This document shows, piece after piece, positions 25,552-34,014 of a DNA stretch of 64,000 nucleotides. Every line of letters begins with the position of its first letter. Position 1 is the first letter of the stretch. Below the pieces are notes generated by a model. It was not told the origin of the DNA and made no database searches. It worked only from the letters and a program-made list of their open reading frames with translations. The stretch is from contig NZ_BBIO01000003.1 of NCBI RefSeq assembly GCF_000739695.1, forward strand, positions 186,001 to 250,000, in the 5' to 3' direction. The stretch comes from Tepidicaulis marinus. Lineage in GTDB: Bacteria; Pseudomonadota; Alphaproteobacteria; Parvibaculales; Parvibaculaceae. Position numbers and translations under genes: made by a program.

Positions 25552-26670
25552 ATGCGCATCGGTGTCCCCAAGGAAATCAAGGTTCACGAATACCGGGTCG
25601 GCATGACCCCGGCAAGCGTGCGTGAAGCGGTGGTGAACGGCCATGAGGTCGTGGTGCAAAAAGATGCGGGCACCGCGATTGGGCTGTTCGATGAGGCCTA
25701 TGAGCAGGCGGGCGCGAAGATCGCGGCCAGCGCCGAGGAAGTTTTTGCCGAAGCCGACATGGTCGTGAAGGTGAAAGAGCCGCAGCCTTCCGAAACGAAA
25801 ATGCTGCGCGACGGGCAAATCCTTTTCACCTATCTCCACCTTGCCGCCGATCCCGACCAGACTCAGGCGCTGATCGATTCCGGCTGTGTGGCGATCGCCT
25901 ATGAAACCGTGACGGACCAGCGCGGCGGCTTGCCGCTGCTCGCCCCGATGAGCGAGGTGGCCGGGCGCATGTCGATCCAGGCGGGCGCTCACTGCCTTGA
26001 AATGGAGCAGGGCGGGCGCGGCCAGCTTCTGGGCGGGGTGCCGGGCGTGCCGGCGGCGAAAGTCGTGGTGCTCGGCGGCGGCGTGGCCGGCACGAATGCC
26101 GCGCGCATGGCCATGGGGCTTGAAGCCCATGTCACGGTCATCGACATCAATCTCCACCGGCTTTACGAGCTCGATCTGCAATTCGGGCCGATGCTCAACA
26201 CGATCTTCGGCACGGTGCAGTCCATCGAGGAACATGTCTTGGGCGCCGATCTCGTCATCGGCGCGGTGCTGGTGCCGGGCGCTGCCGCGCCCAAGCTCGT
26301 GACCGAGGAAATGGTGCGCAAGATGAAGCGGGGCTCGGTATTGGTCGATATTTCCATCGACCAGGGGGGCTGTTTCGAAACCTCGAAAGCCACCACCCAT
26401 GCCGATCCCACTTTCATCAAGCATGACGTGGTGCATTACTGCGTGGCGAATATGCCGGGCGCGGTGGCGCGCACCTCCACCTTCGCGCTTAATAATGCGA
26501 CGCTGCCTTTCACGCTGGCGCTCGCTAATAAAGGCTACCGCAAGGCGCTGCAGGACGATCCGCATCTGCTGGCCGGGCTCAATGTCCATCAGGGCGAGCT
26601 CACATACCGGGCCGTGGCGGAGGCGACGGGGCACCGTTTCATGGAGCCGGCAAAGGCCGTGGCGGCGTAA
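25552..26670 (+). CDS. ald: Alanine dehydrogenase
   Basis: A 372-residue NAD-dependent L-alanine dehydrogenase, interconverting alanine with pyruvate and ammonia. It begins MRIGVPKEIKVHEYRVGMTP, has the substrate lysine in VKVKEPQPSE, LFTYLHLAAD with the catalytic histidine, and the Rossmann motif VVLGGGVAGTNAARMA with VIDIN after it. Length matches the family. AGGAGAAT lies ahead of the ATG. Just upstream, TCAAGCTTT occurs twice (25512-25538 area) and could be an Lrp/AsnC-type operator, as ald genes are often so controlled; this is unproven. Confidence 0.95.
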   Translation: MRIGVPKEIKVHEYRVGMTPASVREAVVNGHEVVVQKDAGTAIGLFDEAYEQAGAKIAASAEEVFAEADMVVKVKEPQPSETKMLRDGQILFTYLHLAADPDQTQALIDSGCVAIAYETVTDQRGGLPLLAPMSEVAGRMSIQAGAHCLEMEQGGRGQLLGGVPGVPAAKVVVLGGGVAGTNAARMAMGLEAHVTVIDINLHRLYELDLQFGPMLNTIFGTVQSIEEHVLGADLVIGAVLVPGAAAPKLVTEEMVRKMKRGSVLVDISIDQGGCFETSKATTHADPTFIKHDVVHYCVANMPGAVARTSTFALNNATLPFTLALANKGYRKALQDDPHLLAGLNVHQGELTYRAVAEATGHRFMEPAKAVAA

Positions 26671-26690
26671 GGGCCCAGCTGCTTTCAAGG

Positions 26691-26705
26691 TTAATATTTA
26701 CTTAA
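26691..26705. promoter_or_regulatory. TTAA-N7-TTAA motif, possible CtrA site
   Basis: On the minus strand the sequence reads TTAA-GTAAATA-TTAAC, the full CtrA consensus. It lies 20 bases after ald and about 120 bases before the small exported-protein gene, with a terminator in between, so a regulatory role is uncertain. Confidence 0.25.
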
Positions 26706-26712
26706 AGAGACG

Positions 26713-26746
26713 AAAACGCGCTGTGCGGTTTGCAACAGCGCGTTTT
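26713..26746 (+). terminator. Rho-independent terminator after ald
   Basis: A 12-bp perfect stem AAAACGCGCTGT / ACAGCGCGTTTT with a ten-base loop, followed by a T-containing stretch, lies 42 bases after the ald stop. Confidence 0.85.
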
Positions 26747-26825
26747 GCATTTTAATAAATTGGTACCGATTGGCCGTTAGAGTGGCGGTAGAAATTGAGA
26801 CGAAACCGCGACTCCGGGGGGACCC

Positions 26826-27071
26826 ATGCGGAACCAGACGACGAAATTCATGCAGATCGTGACGGGCGCGGCGCTGGCCGGCCTTCTTGGCGCAGGCGCA
26901 GCGCTTGCTGCCGAAGACACGCTGAAATCCTATGACCGGGAAAGCATGCAGCGCCTCTTCGAACAAATGTCCGAAGGCGGCGCGGCCGGGATCAGCGAAG
27001 ACGATCTTCTGGTGACCGGCACCGTGAAGTCCGACAAGAAGAGCGACAAAAAAGAAGACGACAAGCGCTAA
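26826..27071 (+). CDS. Small exported protein of unknown function
   Basis: An 81-residue protein with a Sec signal peptide (hydrophobic core IVTGAALAGLLGAGAALA, cleavage near ALAAE at about residue 29). The mature part of about 52 residues is highly charged: an acidic helix-like stretch (SMQRLFEQMSEGG) and a Lys/Asp-rich tail (KSDKKSDKKEDDKR). I recognise no domain. It is preceded by the ald terminator, so it has its own promoter, and converges on the serine hydrolase gene with 16 bases between. The signal peptide and codon use suggest a real gene. Confidence 0.65.
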   Translation: MRNQTTKFMQIVTGAALAGLLGAGAALAAEDTLKSYDRESMQRLFEQMSEGGAAGISEDDLLVTGTVKSDKKSDKKEDDKR

Positions 27072-27087
27072 ACTTCTGCATCTGCGC

Positions 27088-28239
27088 TTACGGCGCAGCG
27101 CTCTCGGCCAGGTCGGCAATCAGATCGACCAGCGGCTCCGCATCGTCTTCATAGACGGCGCCCAGCATCACCAGCACCATGTCCTCGCTGGGAAAGATCG
27201 CCACAAGCTGGCCGCCGAAGCCTCTCGCCATGAACACATCCGTTGGCAGCCGGTCCGAAAGGGCCGGCTTGCCTGTTTCAGGATTGGGCGCATTCAGCCA
27301 GAAATGCGCGCCGTAAAGCCCGCCTGAATGGCGCGCCGGGCGGCGGGCATGGTCTGCCCAGCCTTCCGGCAAGAGCCTTTGGCCGTTCCATTCGCCGTCG
27401 CGCAGATAAAGATAGCCGAAGCGCGCCCAGTCCCGCGCGCGCATATGCACGAAGGACGAGCCGATAAAAGTGCCGCTCGCATCGAACTCGGGCACGGCGT
27501 TTTCAATGCCGATGGGCTTGAAAAGCTCGTCCTGCATGAAAGCGTTGAAGGCGGCAGCATCTTTCGTGCCTGCCGCCTCTTTCAGGATGCGGGCGACAAT
27601 ATTGCTGGTGCCGCTCGAATAGGACCAATGCGTGCCCGGGTCATGGGCAAGCGGCAAGCTGGCGGCATAGTGGCCCATATCCTTGCGCCCCGAACCGAAA
27701 AGCATTTGCAGAGCATGGGATTTCGAGGGCGTTTCGTAATTTTCCAGGAAGGTGAGGCCGGACTGCATGCGCAGCAAATCCTCCAAACGGATCTGCGCGC
27801 GCGCATCGCCGTCCCAGCGCTGCCATTCGGGCACGGGGGCAGGCGCCGCGATGTCGAGCTTGCCTTCCCGGCTTAAAATGCCGGTGAGCGCATGGGTAAT
27901 GCTTTTGGCCATGGACCAGGATTGAAAATGGGTCTCCTGGCCAAAGCCCGCGCGGTAGCCCTCCCCGATCAGTTTGCCGCCGCGCACGACAAGAAGCGCG
28001 CGTACGCCTTTCAGATGCGGGTCTTCTTCGTTTGTCAGTACCTCGCGGATGCGGGTTTCAAGCGCTGCAGGTCCCGCCGCTTCCGGCCAGCCGCCATCGG
28101 GCCAGCGCGTTTCCTCGGGCTGGTCGGGAAGGGGCGGGAGTTCTGCCTGTGCAGGGGCTGCGGCCAGCGCCAGAAACCAGAGAGCGGCGATCAGCCCTTT
28201 TAGGGCGGGCGGGGCAGCGGGAATGGACAGGGCTGGCAC
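27088..28239 (-). CDS. Serine hydrolase of the beta-lactamase class C family
   Basis: A 383-residue exported enzyme of the beta-lactamase/penicillin-binding-like family (PF00144). A hydrophobic N-terminal segment (GLIAALWFLALAAAPAQA) indicates a signal peptide. The SxxK nucleophile is in WSMAKSITH, the second motif is YSS in WSYSSGTSNI, and HSGG serves as the third-motif equivalent. Members include esterases, D-amino-peptidases and others, so beta-lactamase activity cannot be assumed. The start is GTG with TAGGAG upstream. It is divergent from the 28286 gene. Confidence 0.82.
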   Translation of the reverse strand: MPALSIPAAPPALKGLIAALWFLALAAAPAQAELPPLPDQPEETRWPDGGWPEAAGPAALETRIREVLTNEEDPHLKGVRALLVVRGGKLIGEGYRAGFGQETHFQSWSMAKSITHALTGILSREGKLDIAAPAPVPEWQRWDGDARAQIRLEDLLRMQSGLTFLENYETPSKSHALQMLFGSGRKDMGHYAASLPLAHDPGTHWSYSSGTSNIVARILKEAAGTKDAAAFNAFMQDELFKPIGIENAVPEFDASGTFIGSSFVHMRARDWARFGYLYLRDGEWNGQRLLPEGWADHARRPARHSGGLYGAHFWLNAPNPETGKPALSDRLPTDVFMARGFGGQLVAIFPSEDMVLVMLGAVYEDDAEPLVDLIADLAESAAP

Positions 28240-28285
28240 GGGCGGGTACTCCTAATCTTGGCCGAAGCAGCCTAAGGATGTGTCC

Positions 28286-28588
28286 GTGAATATCAAATAT
28301 CTCGTTTCGGCGGTGGTCCTCGCCGTCCTGATCGGGCTGGTGCTGGGCCCCGTCCGCCGCATTGCCGGGGATGCGGAAGTGGGCGCGCGGGCCGTCGCCA
28401 AAACCGCCTGTTCGTGCGTTTTTATTGCGGAGCGCTCTTTGGAAGACTGCCGGAAGGACGATCCGCCGGGTTTCGAGCTGGTCCGGGCCTCGGTGGATGA
28501 GCAAGAAAAGCGCATTTCCGCTTCGGTCTTCTGGCTGATCCGGGCGGAGGCGCGCTACCGCGGCGCGGAAGGCTGTCTTCCGGATTGA
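28286..28588 (+). CDS. Small membrane-anchored protein of unknown function
   Basis: A 100-residue protein with one N-terminal transmembrane helix (YLVSAVVLAVLIGLVLG) and a periplasmic part containing CSCVFIAERSLEDCR and a late cysteine near the C terminus, so disulfides are possible. Similar N-terminal segments occur in exported alphaproteobacterial hydrolases, which may explain its position beside a serine hydrolase gene (divergent). The GTG at 28286 has AAGGA seven bases ahead; a GTG two codons earlier is too close to it. Function unknown. Confidence 0.55.
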   Translation: MNIKYLVSAVVLAVLIGLVLGPVRRIAGDAEVGARAVAKTACSCVFIAERSLEDCRKDDPPGFELVRASVDEQEKRISASVFWLIRAEARYRGAEGCLPD

Positions 28589-28809
28589 GGCGCGGGCAGA
28601 CTGAGGTGTGCGGAAAGGGGCGCGCGGAAAAGGGGAGCGCGGCGCGGTTTTTTGCCGCGAGCCCATAGACGCGGGCCCCATTTGCCGCTATAACGCGCAC
28701 CCAATGGGGCGCTGGCTCGGATTTGCCGCGCCCTGAATTATTTAAGTCCTTGAAAGATTTGACAGTTTCGGGCCGGACCTGATGCCGGTGTTGAAACGGG
28801 AGCGATGAG

Positions 28810-28995
28810 ATGGCTGTTCCCAAGCGGAAAACCACCCCTTCCAAGCGCGGCATGCGCCGTTCCGCCGACGCGCTGACCGCGCCGGCCTATATGGAAGACA
28901 AGGAAACGGGCGAGTTGCACCGCCCGCACCATATCGACCTGAAGACGGGCATGTATCGTGGCCGCCAGGTTCTGGAAGCCAAGGACGACATCTAA
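28810..28995 (+). CDS. rpmF: 50S ribosomal protein L32
   Basis: A 61-residue L32 protein: [18 protein letters not shown] at the N terminus is the conserved rRNA-binding start, followed by the [15 protein letters not shown] segment. It lacks the CxxC zinc pairs found in some L32 proteins. GGGAGCG precedes the ATG. A terminator follows; in many alphaproteobacteria plsX-fabH lie downstream, but not here. The 221 bases upstream hold its promoter region, including TTGACA at about 28758 without a clear -10. Confidence 0.95.
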   Translation: MAVPKRKTTPSKRGMRRSADALTAPAYMEDKETGELHRPHHIDLKTGMYRGRQVLEAKDDI

Positions 28996-29022
28996 GTCCT
29001 TCGCCTTTTCAGCGATTTATTG

Positions 29023-29049
29023 AAAAGCGCCGGTTTTCCGGCGCTTTTT
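29023..29049 (+). terminator. Rho-independent terminator after rpmF
   Basis: AAAAGCGCCGG and CCGGCGCTTTT form an 11-bp stem around TTTT, with T residues continuing to 29049. Confidence 0.9.
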
Positions 29050-29194
29050 CTTTATTCTGGGCTGGATTCTGGGCCCGCTTTTCCGGCTTTTTCTGTCGTA
29101 AATAGTTTAAGGGCCTGAGTTTACATGGCCTTGACGGGCACTGCTTGCTACACTTTGGCCAGTGGAGGCCGACCATTTGTAAGGGGGAACAAAT

Positions 29195-29584
29195 ATGGGC
29201 TCGATGCCGCTTATGGCCATTATCGTCATTGCCTATAACATTATCGCTTTTCTGACCGGACCCAGCCTCGATGCCGAGCTGTTCACCGTTGCGCTCATCT
29301 CGGGCGCAAGCTGGGGGGTGGCCGTGAGCGATGCGCTGCTTTCCGCCGGGCTGGTTCTTTTGTTTCTGGAACTTGTCAGCGCCACGCGCACCGGCACGAC
29401 CTCGATCATCAATCATGCGCTTTCGCTGATCGTGCTGCTTGTCTGCCTGATCGAATTCATCGCGCTGCCGGCCTTCGGCAATTCGACGTTCTTCCTGATC
29501 ACGCTTCTGGTGCTGCTGGATGTGGTGGCAGGGTTCACCGTCACCATCACGACGGCGCGGCGGGACTTTTCCGTCGGCGAATAA
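29195..29584 (+). CDS. Four-helix membrane protein of unknown function
   Basis: A 129-residue very hydrophobic protein with about four transmembrane helices (approximately residues 5-22, 32-60, 72-92 and 97-118) and a short polar C terminus (TTARRDFSVGE). I recognise no named family; comparable small membrane proteins are common in alphaproteobacteria. AAGGGGGAA precedes the ATG by about five bases. It is monocistronic, bounded by terminators on both sides. Confidence 0.65.
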   Translation: MGSMPLMAIIVIAYNIIAFLTGPSLDAELFTVALISGASWGVAVSDALLSAGLVLLFLELVSATRTGTTSIINHALSLIVLLVCLIEFIALPAFGNSTFFLITLLVLLDVVAGFTVTITTARRDFSVGE

Positions 29585-29613
29585 GCCCCGCGCTTATATT
29601 CGAGAATTTGGAG

Positions 29614-29643
29614 ACGGCGTCCCGGCAGCGGGGCGCCGTTTTC
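29614..29643. terminator. Terminator between membrane protein gene and pabC
   Basis: ACGGCGTCCC (29614-29623) pairs with GGGGCGCCGT (29630-29639), with one wobble pair, and is followed by T residues on the plus strand. It overlaps the end of the converging pabC gene. Confidence 0.7.
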
Positions 29644-30499
29644 ATTCGCCGTCCGGTTCCTTTGTCGCTTCTTTTTCGAGAAGCGCCAGGTAAGCGGCTT
29701 CAAGCTGCCCGGTCAGAGCGTGGTCGGGCAGGGCCTCGCCGTCCACTTTCCGGATGCGCTGCAGGCCGGCCAGCGAGTTCGTCAAAAATGCGCCGTCGCA
29801 GCCGCGCAACGTATCCGGCTCGAGCGGTGCCTCGCGGCAGGTAAGCCCTTCTTTCTCGGCAAGCGCGATGATTTGCGCGCGGGTAATGCCGGGCAGCACG
29901 CCTTCATCCAGAGACGGCGTAAAAAGCGCCGCGCCTTTCCAGAGAAAAAGATTGCCGATCGTGCCGCAGGCAAGCCGGCCCTTGGTGTTCAGCATTAGCG
30001 CTTCGCCCGCGCCTTTCGCATTCGCCTCGCGCCGCGCCAGAATATTGTCGAGATAGGCAAGCGTTTTCATGCGCGCGGCGGGGGAGGTGTCGTTACGCCG
30101 GATGGCGGCGGTGATGGCCGTTACGGTATCGGGCGCTTTGCCGAGCGGGGCGGCGGTGATGAGCAAAGTGGGATGCGGGTCTTCAGGCAAAGCAATGCCG
30201 CGCGCGCCCGGCCCCCGCGTCAGGGTGAGGCGCAGGCTCGCCCCGCCTTCATCCAGCTTATTGGCGGCAAGAAGCGCGCTCATGCCTTTGCGGATTTTCT
30301 TGCGGCTTGCGGGCAAGGGCAGGGCGAGCTCCTCGGCGCTCCGCTCCAGCCGGTCCAGATGCGCATCGAAGAAAAGCGGGCGCCCTTCGCGCGCCAGCAG
30401 CGTTTCGAAGAGGCCGTCGGCCAGCAGAAAGCCCCGGTCCGAGGGTTCGATCACGGGCACGCCGGAGCCGGTGAGCGCGCCGTTCAGCCAGACGGTCAT
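29642..30499 (-). CDS. pabC: Aminodeoxychorismate lyase (class IV aminotransferase fold)
   Basis: A 285-residue PLP enzyme of fold type IV. It opens MTVWLNGALTGSGVPVIEPSDRGFLLADGLFE, a typical PabC/IlvE start; the PLP lysine is in ARMKTLAYLDNILAR and the LACGTIGNLFLW stretch fits PabC. In the folate pathway PabC releases pyruvate from aminodeoxychorismate to give p-aminobenzoate. It is the third gene of pabB-pabA-pabC and its ATG overlaps the pabA stop (ATGA). D-amino-acid aminotransferase activity cannot be excluded by sequence alone, but the context strongly favours PabC. Confidence 0.88.
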   Translation of the reverse strand: MTVWLNGALTGSGVPVIEPSDRGFLLADGLFETLLAREGRPLFFDAHLDRLERSAEELALPLPASRKKIRKGMSALLAANKLDEGGASLRLTLTRGPGARGIALPEDPHPTLLITAAPLGKAPDTVTAITAAIRRNDTSPAARMKTLAYLDNILARREANAKGAGEALMLNTKGRLACGTIGNLFLWKGAALFTPSLDEGVLPGITRAQIIALAEKEGLTCREAPLEPDTLRGCDGAFLTNSLAGLQRIRKVDGEALPDHALTGQLEAAYLALLEKEATKEPDGE

Positions 30500-31110
30500 G
30501 GGGCAGGCTCCTCATGGCGCAGGCGCGGCGCTTTTGAGGGTTTGAGCCCCGAGGCGGCAAAGAAATTGGCAAGCAGCTTGTGGCCGAGCGGGGTGAGCAC
30601 CGATTCGGGGTGAAATTGCAGGCCCGTTACGGGCAGGCTCTCATGGGCAAGCGCCATGATCTCTCCATCGTCTTCGGCGCGGGCGGTTTCTTGCAACACT
30701 CCTCCTTCCGGCAGATCGACGGCGAGGGAATGGTAGCGCGCCGCTTCAAAAGGATTTGGCAGGCCGGCAAAGACTAACGCGCCATTGTGACGGATCGGTG
30801 AGGCGCGTCCATGGCGCGGCGCGGCGCGGCGCACGGCGCCGCCGAATGCCTGCGCGATGCATTGATGACCAAGGCAGATGCCGAGAATGGGAAGCTGCGG
30901 GGCAAGACGCTTGACCGCCTCGAGGCAAATGCCCGCTTCATCCGGTGTGCAGGGACCGGGCGAGAGGATAAGGGCCTTCGGGCGCATCGCTTCGATCTCG
31001 GCAATTGTCACCGCATCGTTGCGCAGCACGCGGCGTTCATAGCCAAGCTCGCCCACATAGCGGGCCAGATTGTGAACGAAGCTATCGTAATTGTCGATGA
31101 GCAGGATCAT
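30496..31110 (-). CDS. pabA: Aminodeoxychorismate/anthranilate synthase glutaminase subunit
   Basis: A 204-residue class I glutamine amidotransferase that supplies ammonia to PabB. The catalytic cysteine is in GICLGHQCIAQAFGG and the His/Glu pair in LPVTGLQFHPESV. It begins MILLIDNYDSFVHNLARYVGELG, as TrpG/PabA do. It overlaps pabB by four bases and pabC by four bases. TrpG and PabA cannot be told apart by motif, and a shared amphibolic role is possible, but the operon points to folate synthesis. Confidence 0.9.
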   Translation of the reverse strand: MILLIDNYDSFVHNLARYVGELGYERRVLRNDAVTIAEIEAMRPKALILSPGPCTPDEAGICLEAVKRLAPQLPILGICLGHQCIAQAFGGAVRRAAPRHGRASPIRHNGALVFAGLPNPFEAARYHSLAVDLPEGGVLQETARAEDDGEIMALAHESLPVTGLQFHPESVLTPLGHKLLANFFAASGLKPSKAPRLRHEEPAP

Positions 31111-32633
31111 GAGCGCTGCTCTGCTCCTCTGCTCTCTTCTGGGCGTTCTTCGGGCCGGATGCCGAGAAGCGCGGCGCGCATGGCGCTCGCCTTGGCAAGG
31201 CTTTCCTCGTATTCCTCCTGCGGATCGGAATCGGCGACGATGCCGCCGCCCGCATTGAAACGCGCCTTGCCGCCCGTAATGCTCATGGTGCGGATGGAAA
31301 TGTTCATGTCCATGCGTCCGTCAAGGCCGAGATAACCGAAGCTGCCGCAATAGAGGCCGCGCGGTTTTTGCTCGAGCTCCGCGATCACTTCCATGGCGCG
31401 GATTTTCGGCGCGCCGGTGATCGAGCCGCCGGGGAAGGCTGCTTTCAAAAGATCGAGCGCGGTTTTTCCCTCGCATAGCTCGCCTTCCACGGTCGAGACG
31501 AGATGATGGACATTCGCGTAACTTTCCAGCGCGCAAAGGGCAGGCACGCGCACGCTGCCATCCTTGCAGACACGGGAAAAATCATTGCGCATCAGATCGA
31601 CGATCATGACGTTTTCCGCCCGGTCCTTGCCGCTTGCCTGAAGCGCGGCGGCAAGGGCGGCGTCTTCTTTCGCAGATCCCCCGCGCGGACGTGTGCCTTT
31701 GATGGGTTTCGTCTGCGCGGTTTTGCCGTCCGAGGAGAGAAAGCGTTCAGGGGATGAAGAAAGCAGCGCGCCTTCTTCCAGATTGAAGAATCCGGCAAAG
31801 GGGGCGGGCGAATGGGCGCGCAGGCGCCGGTATAGCAGGAAAGGCGTTTCGCCGGGCGTCAGATCGCTTTCAAAACGCTGGCTGAGATTGGCCTGGAAAA
31901 TATCGCCTGCATGAATATAGGCGATGACCCTGGCGATATCGGCTTTATAAGCATCCGGTGTTTTGAGCGCTCTGACGGAATGGGCAGGCAGCGGGCTGAG
32001 CGGCCAGTGCAAGGGGGCAAGGGCGGGATTGAGCGCGATGCGGGCGCGCCATTTGGCGGCCCGCGCTTCGGCCCGCGCGGCGCGGGCAGGCGGTTTTTCC
32101 TCACCAAGGCCGGTGGAGATGAGAAAGAGCCTTTGGGTTTGATGATCGAAGGCAAGCACCACGTCGTAAAGCCCGAGGGCGAGTGCGGGAAGTTCATCCC
32201 GTGAAAGCGCAGGCAAGTCCTCAAGCGCGCGGGCCATTTCATAGCCAATCGTCCCGGCAAGTCCGCCGGTAAAGGGAATGGCGCGGGCGGCTTCCGGCAG
32301 GTCTTCTTGTTCAAGCCGGTGGCGGGCAAGGAGGCGGGCAATGAGATCGAAGACGGGCTCCTGGCACGGCGACCCGTCCAGCAAGGCTCTGCCATCCGGC
32401 TCCGCTTTCAGCGTGCAGACGGGATCGGCGGCAATGAAACTCCAGCGGCCATGCAGCGCGGCCTCACGGCCCGGCCCGGCGGTGGCGCTATCGAGGAAAA
32501 GCGCGAAAGGCTCATGGGCAAGCGGCGCAAAAAGCGCCAGCGGGTCCACCCAGCCCAGCTCCTCCAAAATCACGCCTTTGTCGCTGATGTCCTTGATCAC
32601 GGTGCTTTGCCTTGAAACCTCTATGCCCCGCAT
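31107..32633 (-). CDS. pabB: Aminodeoxychorismate synthase component I
   Basis: A 508-residue chorismate-binding enzyme. The N-terminal Anth_synt_I_N part (LFLDSATAGPGREAALHGRWSF) precedes the catalytic domain with IHAGDIFQANLSQRFES, ENVMIVDLMRNDFSRVC and PGGSITGAPKIRAMEVI. It converts chorismate and PabA-derived ammonia to 4-amino-4-deoxychorismate. The C terminus has a hydrophilic extension rich in Glu and Arg. The ATG at 32633 lacks a strong ribosome site; an in-frame GTG 11 codons on is possible. It heads a coupled three-gene operon for p-aminobenzoate. Confidence 0.9.
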   Translation of the reverse strand: MRGIEVSRQSTVIKDISDKGVILEELGWVDPLALFAPLAHEPFALFLDSATAGPGREAALHGRWSFIAADPVCTLKAEPDGRALLDGSPCQEPVFDLIARLLARHRLEQEDLPEAARAIPFTGGLAGTIGYEMARALEDLPALSRDELPALALGLYDVVLAFDHQTQRLFLISTGLGEEKPPARAARAEARAAKWRARIALNPALAPLHWPLSPLPAHSVRALKTPDAYKADIARVIAYIHAGDIFQANLSQRFESDLTPGETPFLLYRRLRAHSPAPFAGFFNLEEGALLSSSPERFLSSDGKTAQTKPIKGTRPRGGSAKEDAALAAALQASGKDRAENVMIVDLMRNDFSRVCKDGSVRVPALCALESYANVHHLVSTVEGELCEGKTALDLLKAAFPGGSITGAPKIRAMEVIAELEQKPRGLYCGSFGYLGLDGRMDMNISIRTMSITGGKARFNAGGGIVADSDPQEEYEESLAKASAMRAALLGIRPEERPEESRGAEQRS

Positions 32634-32709
32634 AGATGGGCGCGCAGGCCTCTTTCTTCCAGTTTCCCGGTTCTAGGCGTCTTCGCGGCGTGCGGCAAGC
32701 GGCCCGGTT

Positions 32710-33801
32710 TTACCCGTCCTTGGCAGGCGGCGCCGGGCTTTGCGCCCCGGCGGCGGGCACATGGCAATCACATTCGCGCGCCTGCATCCGTGCGGCGGGG
32801 CCGCGCGGTTTGGCGCCGATGCCGCCGGGGCTGAGGGCGACGTGATGGGCGCGGATATGCTCCAGAATGAGCGGGGTTATTTTTTCCGGCGCGCTATAGG
32901 TCAGGGAGTGATCCAGCTGCGGGAACGAAATCAGTTTTGTCTGCGGGGCAAGGCGGGTGAGCGCGGCAGAATGCGCGAAGGGCACCACCTCGTCCTTCTC
33001 ACCCCAGATGGCGAGCACCGGTACGCTGCTTTCGCCCACGCTGCGGAAGGCGCCCGGCGCGCCGTCCAGCATCGGATAATGGCGCATGGTGGAAATCAGC
33101 GCATTCGTATAGCCGCGATATTCCATCTGTTTGGCAAAGCGGGCGGTGAAGGCCTCGCCGCCTTCGCGGGTCTTTTCTTCTTCCGCCAGCCTATTATAGA
33201 AAATTTCCTTGCCGAAGACGCGGCCTATCCAGTCGCCTGCGAGCGGCGTGCGCAGCAGATTTACCGCGCCGGAAGGTTCGATGGCTTCCACCCCTGCAGG
33301 CGCGATGAGGGTGAGGCTGCGCACACGCTCCGGGTGGCGGGCGGTGAAAAGCCCGGCGGCCGCTCCGCCCATGGAATAGCCGACGAGGTGGATTTTACCT
33401 GCGATGTTCAAATGCGCGAGAAGATCGGTGATGAGGCGGTCCGTGCGCGCGGCATCATAGGGCCCGTCCGGACGGTCGGAAAAGCCGCGCCCGTAATTGT
33501 CGAAGGCAAGCACCCGGTAACCGGCCTCTGTGAGCGGTGCAAAATGCGCATCCCAGACGAAGGAAGGCACGGAAAAGCCATGCACGAGGAGGATGGTGGG
33601 CGCGCTTTCCGGCCCTTCCAGGCGGTAATGCACGGTGCCCTCGCTCAAGGGCGCAAAGTCATGGGCAAGCCCGTCCGCCTTGAGCTGCGCGCGCTCGGCT
33701 CCGCTTAGCTCTTTGAGATCTTTGCCCGCCCACCAATAGGCGATGCCGGCCAGAAGAATAAAAAGCGCGAGAAGCACGATGGCTGATTTGAGAATCTTCA
33801 T
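32710..33801 (-). CDS. Membrane-anchored alpha/beta hydrolase
   Basis: A 363-residue alpha/beta hydrolase with an N-terminal transmembrane anchor (SAIVLLALFILLAGIAYWWAG). Catalytic features: LLVHGFSVPSFVW (oxyanion region), nucleophile Ser143 in GYSMGG, Asp in GEKDEVVPF and His in FPQLDHSLTY. The ATG at 33801 precedes the anchor; an upstream ATG at 33894 would add a repetitive low-complexity 31 residues and is unlikely. Substrate is unknown; the C-terminal 35 residues are Ala/Pro-rich. It faces away from the SDR gene and is 76 bases upstream of pabB on the same strand. Confidence 0.8.
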   Translation of the reverse strand: MKILKSAIVLLALFILLAGIAYWWAGKDLKELSGAERAQLKADGLAHDFAPLSEGTVHYRLEGPESAPTILLVHGFSVPSFVWDAHFAPLTEAGYRVLAFDNYGRGFSDRPDGPYDAARTDRLITDLLAHLNIAGKIHLVGYSMGGAAAGLFTARHPERVRSLTLIAPAGVEAIEPSGAVNLLRTPLAGDWIGRVFGKEIFYNRLAEEEKTREGGEAFTARFAKQMEYRGYTNALISTMRHYPMLDGAPGAFRSVGESSVPVLAIWGEKDEVVPFAHSAALTRLAPQTKLISFPQLDHSLTYSAPEKITPLILEHIRAHHVALSPGGIGAKPRGPAARMQARECDCHVPAAGAQSPAPPAKDG

Positions 33802-33859
33802 GGAAGCCGGCCTTGGATGTGGAACTGTTGGCGGGGAGAGTATGACCGAAAGCCGTGAT

Positions 33860-33889
33860 GAACCCAACTGAGAACCCAACTGCGAACCC
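33860..33889. repeat. Short 12-bp tandem repeat
   Basis: GAACCCAACTGA, GAACCCAACTGC and GAACCC follow each other at a 12-base period, in the divergent region between the hydrolase and the SDR gene. Slippage is the simplest origin; a spaced operator is possible. Confidence 0.7.
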
Positions 33890-34014
33890 GGCATTCCCCT
33901 GCGCCCCCTTGCGTCAAGCGTGCCAGGGGCATCATGGCGGCTTGCAAGAGCGCTTCTTGCCCGGTTTAGTGCCTATAGATTTCAACAACAGCAGCTCAAA
34001 ACGGGGAGAGACAC

